DNA of 64,000 nucleotides, from the NCBI GenBank assembly GCA_003612625.1, contig RAZJ01000010.1, positions 1 through 64,000 of the forward strand, read 5' to 3'. The notes beneath the pieces were generated by a model that was not told the origin of the DNA, did no database searches, and saw only the letters and a program-made list of their open reading frames with translations. Below are positions 62,329-64,000 of this stretch, one piece after another. Position 1 is the stretch's first letter, and every line of letters begins with the position of its first letter. The DNA is from a bacterium 1XD42-1 (GTDB taxonomy: Bacteria > Bacillota > Clostridia > Oscillospirales > Ruminococcaceae). A program made the translations under genes and the position numbers.

Positions 62329-63339
62329 ATGATAGAGGAACAGATGGATCTTATTGATAAGCAAAAAACCATCGCAGTACTGACCAGCGGCGGTGATGCA
62401 CCGGGTATGAATACTGCGATCCGTGCAGTAGTACGTAGCGCTCTGTACAAAAATATGTGTGTTTTAGGGGTACGCAGAGGCTATGCAGGGCTTCTTGCAA
62501 AAGACGTTGTAAAGCTGAATCTGCGTAGTGTCAGCGATTGCCTCCATCGAGGCGGTACCGTTCTTTATTCTGCCCGCTGTCCGGAATTTCAAAGCGAAGA
62601 AGGCGTAGAAAAAGCCAAAGAAATTTGTAAAGAAATTGGCATTGATGGCTTAGTAGTCATTGGCGGTGACGGTTCTTTCCGTGGAGCCAGGGATTTATCC
62701 CTGAAAGGGATTCCTTGTATTGGCCTGCCGGGAACCATTGACAATGATATTGCCAGCAGTGATTATACCATTGGCTTTGACACGGCTGTTAATACAGTTA
62801 TGGATATGGTAGATAAGCTTCGGGATACTTCCCAATCTCACGACCGCTGCACCTTAGTAGAAGTGATGGGGCGACGTTGTGGAGATATTGCGCTTCATTC
62901 CGGTATTGCCTGTGGTGCAGTTGCAATCCTGTTGCCAGAAGTTCCCTTTACAGTAGATGAAGTCATTAAGAAAATGCAGAGGACATTGAATACAGGAAAA
63001 AAACATTTTATTATTATTGTGGCAGAAGGTGTAACCAATAAAGGAGATGTGGGCTCTATCCATGATATTGCCAGAGAAATTGAGGAAAAAACAGGGGTAG
63101 AATCCCGGGCTACGGTTTTAGGCCATGTACAGCGGGGTGGAGCACCTACTGCACGGGAACGTGTCCTTTCCAGTGAAATGGGATATCATGCCGTAGAATT
63201 ATTGGAAAAAGGAATTGGAAACCGTGTAGTCGTAAGTCATGATAATAAAATTGTTGATTTTGATATTCTGGAAGCGCTCAATATGAAGAAAGAATTTAAC
63301 CGCCGGTTATACGATATTGCAGACGCGATTTCCATTTGA
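62329..63339 (+). CDS. pfkA: ATP-dependent 6-phosphofructokinase
   Basis: A 336-residue glycolytic enzyme. Motifs: TIAVLTSGGDAPGMNTAIRA, GGDGSFRGARDL and PGTIDNDIASSDYTIGFDTA, with the active-site Asp in TIDND. The residue before TIDND is Gly rather than Lys, the pattern of ATP-using and not pyrophosphate-using enzymes. It has about ten extra N-terminal residues. GGGAGG precedes the ATG. It carries its own promoter. Confidence 0.95.
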   Translation: MIEEQMDLIDKQKTIAVLTSGGDAPGMNTAIRAVVRSALYKNMCVLGVRRGYAGLLAKDVVKLNLRSVSDCLHRGGTVLYSARCPEFQSEEGVEKAKEICKEIGIDGLVVIGGDGSFRGARDLSLKGIPCIGLPGTIDNDIASSDYTIGFDTAVNTVMDMVDKLRDTSQSHDRCTLVEVMGRRCGDIALHSGIACGAVAILLPEVPFTVDEVIKKMQRTLNTGKKHFIIIVAEGVTNKGDVGSIHDIAREIEEKTGVESRATVLGHVQRGGAPTARERVLSSEMGYHAVELLEKGIGNRVVVSHDNKIVDFDILEALNMKKEFNRRLYDIADAISI

Positions 63340-63360
63340 TCGATCAAAAAGGTTGTTTTA

Positions 63361-63401
63361 AACAAGAGGCGTTTTTCCGGAAAGGAGAAACGTCTCTTGT
63401 T
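63361..63401 (+). terminator. Terminator-like hairpin after pfkA
   Basis: A 14-bp stem with one G-T pair (63361-63374 with 63388-63401) and a 13-nt loop, 21 nt past the pfkA stop. Tail CTTCGCGATCTTTTTC is only partly T-rich. Confidence 0.6.
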
Positions 63402-63467
63402 CTTCGCGATCTTTTTCATACTGTTTGTGGTATAATGGGCCAAATGAGAGGAAAGGGGAACCCCCAT

Positions 63468-64000
63468 GTGAAAAAGAAAGAAAAGCTGGAAAAACCTTAT
63501 GTAGCCGCAATTATTCCTGCTGCTGGGAGTGCATCCCGTATGGGAGGAATAGACAAGCAATTTGAAAGTCTTGGAAATATTCCTGTTTTGGCAATGACAA
63601 TGTTAGCATTTTCTTATAGTGACTGGATTGATGAATTAGTAGTGGTGACAAGAGGAAAAGATATTCCCCTTGTATTGGAAATGACCCGTGGATTTGCAGT
63701 AAAAAAAGTCCGTTCTGTGGTAGCAGGAGGAGATACACGCCAAGAATCTGTACAGAAGGGAATTGAAGCCGTCAGCTCTAAAACCCAGTACGTAGCGATC
63801 CATGACGGGGCACGTCCTTTGGTTAGCAGCCAGGTCATAGCAGATACCATTTTAGATGCAGTCCGTTATGGTGCAGCCGCAGCCGCAGTACCGGTAACAG
63901 ATACCATAAAAATCGCAAAAGACCGGAAAATTGAAAGTACATTGGACCGGAGCACTTTGTATGCGGTACAGACCCCCCAGGTATTTGAACTGGAAAGTTA
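63468..64000 (+). CDS. ispD: 2-C-methyl-D-erythritol 4-phosphate cytidylyltransferase (partial, runs off window)
   Basis: The first 177 codons of IspD, third step of the MEP isoprenoid pathway. The nucleotide-binding start is AAIIPAAGSASRMGG, then DKQFESLG, VAGGDTRQESVQ and HDGARPLV with the metal-binding acid; VQTPQVFE is at the window's end. The GTG start follows AAAGGGG at a spacing of about 10 nt. A -10 box TATAAT at 63431-63436 has no obvious -35. The 3' part lies beyond position 64000. Confidence 0.9.
   Translation, partial: MKKKEKLEKPYVAAIIPAAGSASRMGGIDKQFESLGNIPVLAMTMLAFSYSDWIDELVVVTRGKDIPLVLEMTRGFAVKKVRSVVAGGDTRQESVQKGIEAVSSKTQYVAIHDGARPLVSSQVIADTILDAVRYGAAAAAVPVTDTIKIAKDRKIESTLDRSTLYAVQTPQVFELES

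Noticed and set aside
1-64000. Search for rRNA, tRNA, prophage and insertion-sequence genes
   Set aside because: No cloverleaf-like tRNA, no transposase, integrase or phage structural gene, and no terminal inverted repeats were seen by eye. A tRNAscan or IS search could still find weak cases.

Overview
The window looks like a chromosomal segment of a low-to-mid GC Bacillota of class Clostridia, probably a gut or anaerobic Oscillospiraceae/Lachnospiraceae-type organism. Reasons: AGGAGG-type ribosome binding sites, sigma-A style -35/-10 boxes, rho-independent terminators, TTG/GTG/ATT starts, YesM/YesN two-component genes, an FeoA-FeoA-FeoB-Cys-rich-peptide operon, and the Firmicutes order topA-trmFO-plsX-rnc-smc-ftsY and yhbY-nadD-yqeK-rsfS-leuS. 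The species cannot be named from the sequence. I saw no rRNA, tRNA, CRISPR array, prophage or intact insertion sequence.

Layout. 0.2-2.7 kb: an MFS exporter with a small HPr-like protein, divergent from an AraC regulator. 2.7-5.2 kb: a DUF4397-type repeat protein divergent from a secreted protein of unknown function. 5.4-10.4 kb: a branched-chain amino-acid ABC operon (livJ, H, M, G, F), then a GNAT acetyltransferase. 11.2-14.1 kb: a ferrous iron operon with a possible DtxR-type operator region. 14.2-22.9 kb: a cupin protein, a YesM/YesN two-component system, and a divergent sugar ABC operon (RhaS/LsrB-like binding protein) with repeated AATTTTACC elements in between. 23-28.4 kb: a ricin-fold protein with a basic tail, and a four-gene Gld-like ABC cluster with a DUF4340 protein. 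28.5-30.1 kb: an orphan acyl carrier protein with a stand-alone condensation domain.

30.3-31.7 kb: infC-rpmI-rplT with an L20-type leader and an apparent AUU start. 31.8-49.4 kb: a dense housekeeping block covering RNA methylation, DNA processing, topoisomerase I, tRNA modification, phospholipid synthesis, RNase III, a radical SAM protein, SMC, FtsY, nucleotide sanitation, NAD synthesis, ribosome silencing and LeuRS. Most of its genes overlap or nearly touch. 49.5-50.1 kb: the decayed remnant of a DUF1538 membrane protein. 50.2-58.5 kb: a low-molecular-weight phosphatase, two LacI-family regulators, a metallophosphoesterase, and a sugar-use group (malQ, an endo/exonuclease/phosphatase-family protein, and a glucose/maltose-type PTS IIABC divergent from its likely regulator). 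58.6-64 kb: dnaE and pfkA, then the start of ispD, which runs off the window.

The accessory parts most worth following are the condensation-domain/ACP pair, the Gld-like cluster, the ricin-fold protein, the DUF4397 protein with three identical 78-bp repeats, and the regulatory regions of the feo and YesMN-linked operons. None can be called a new system from sequence alone.
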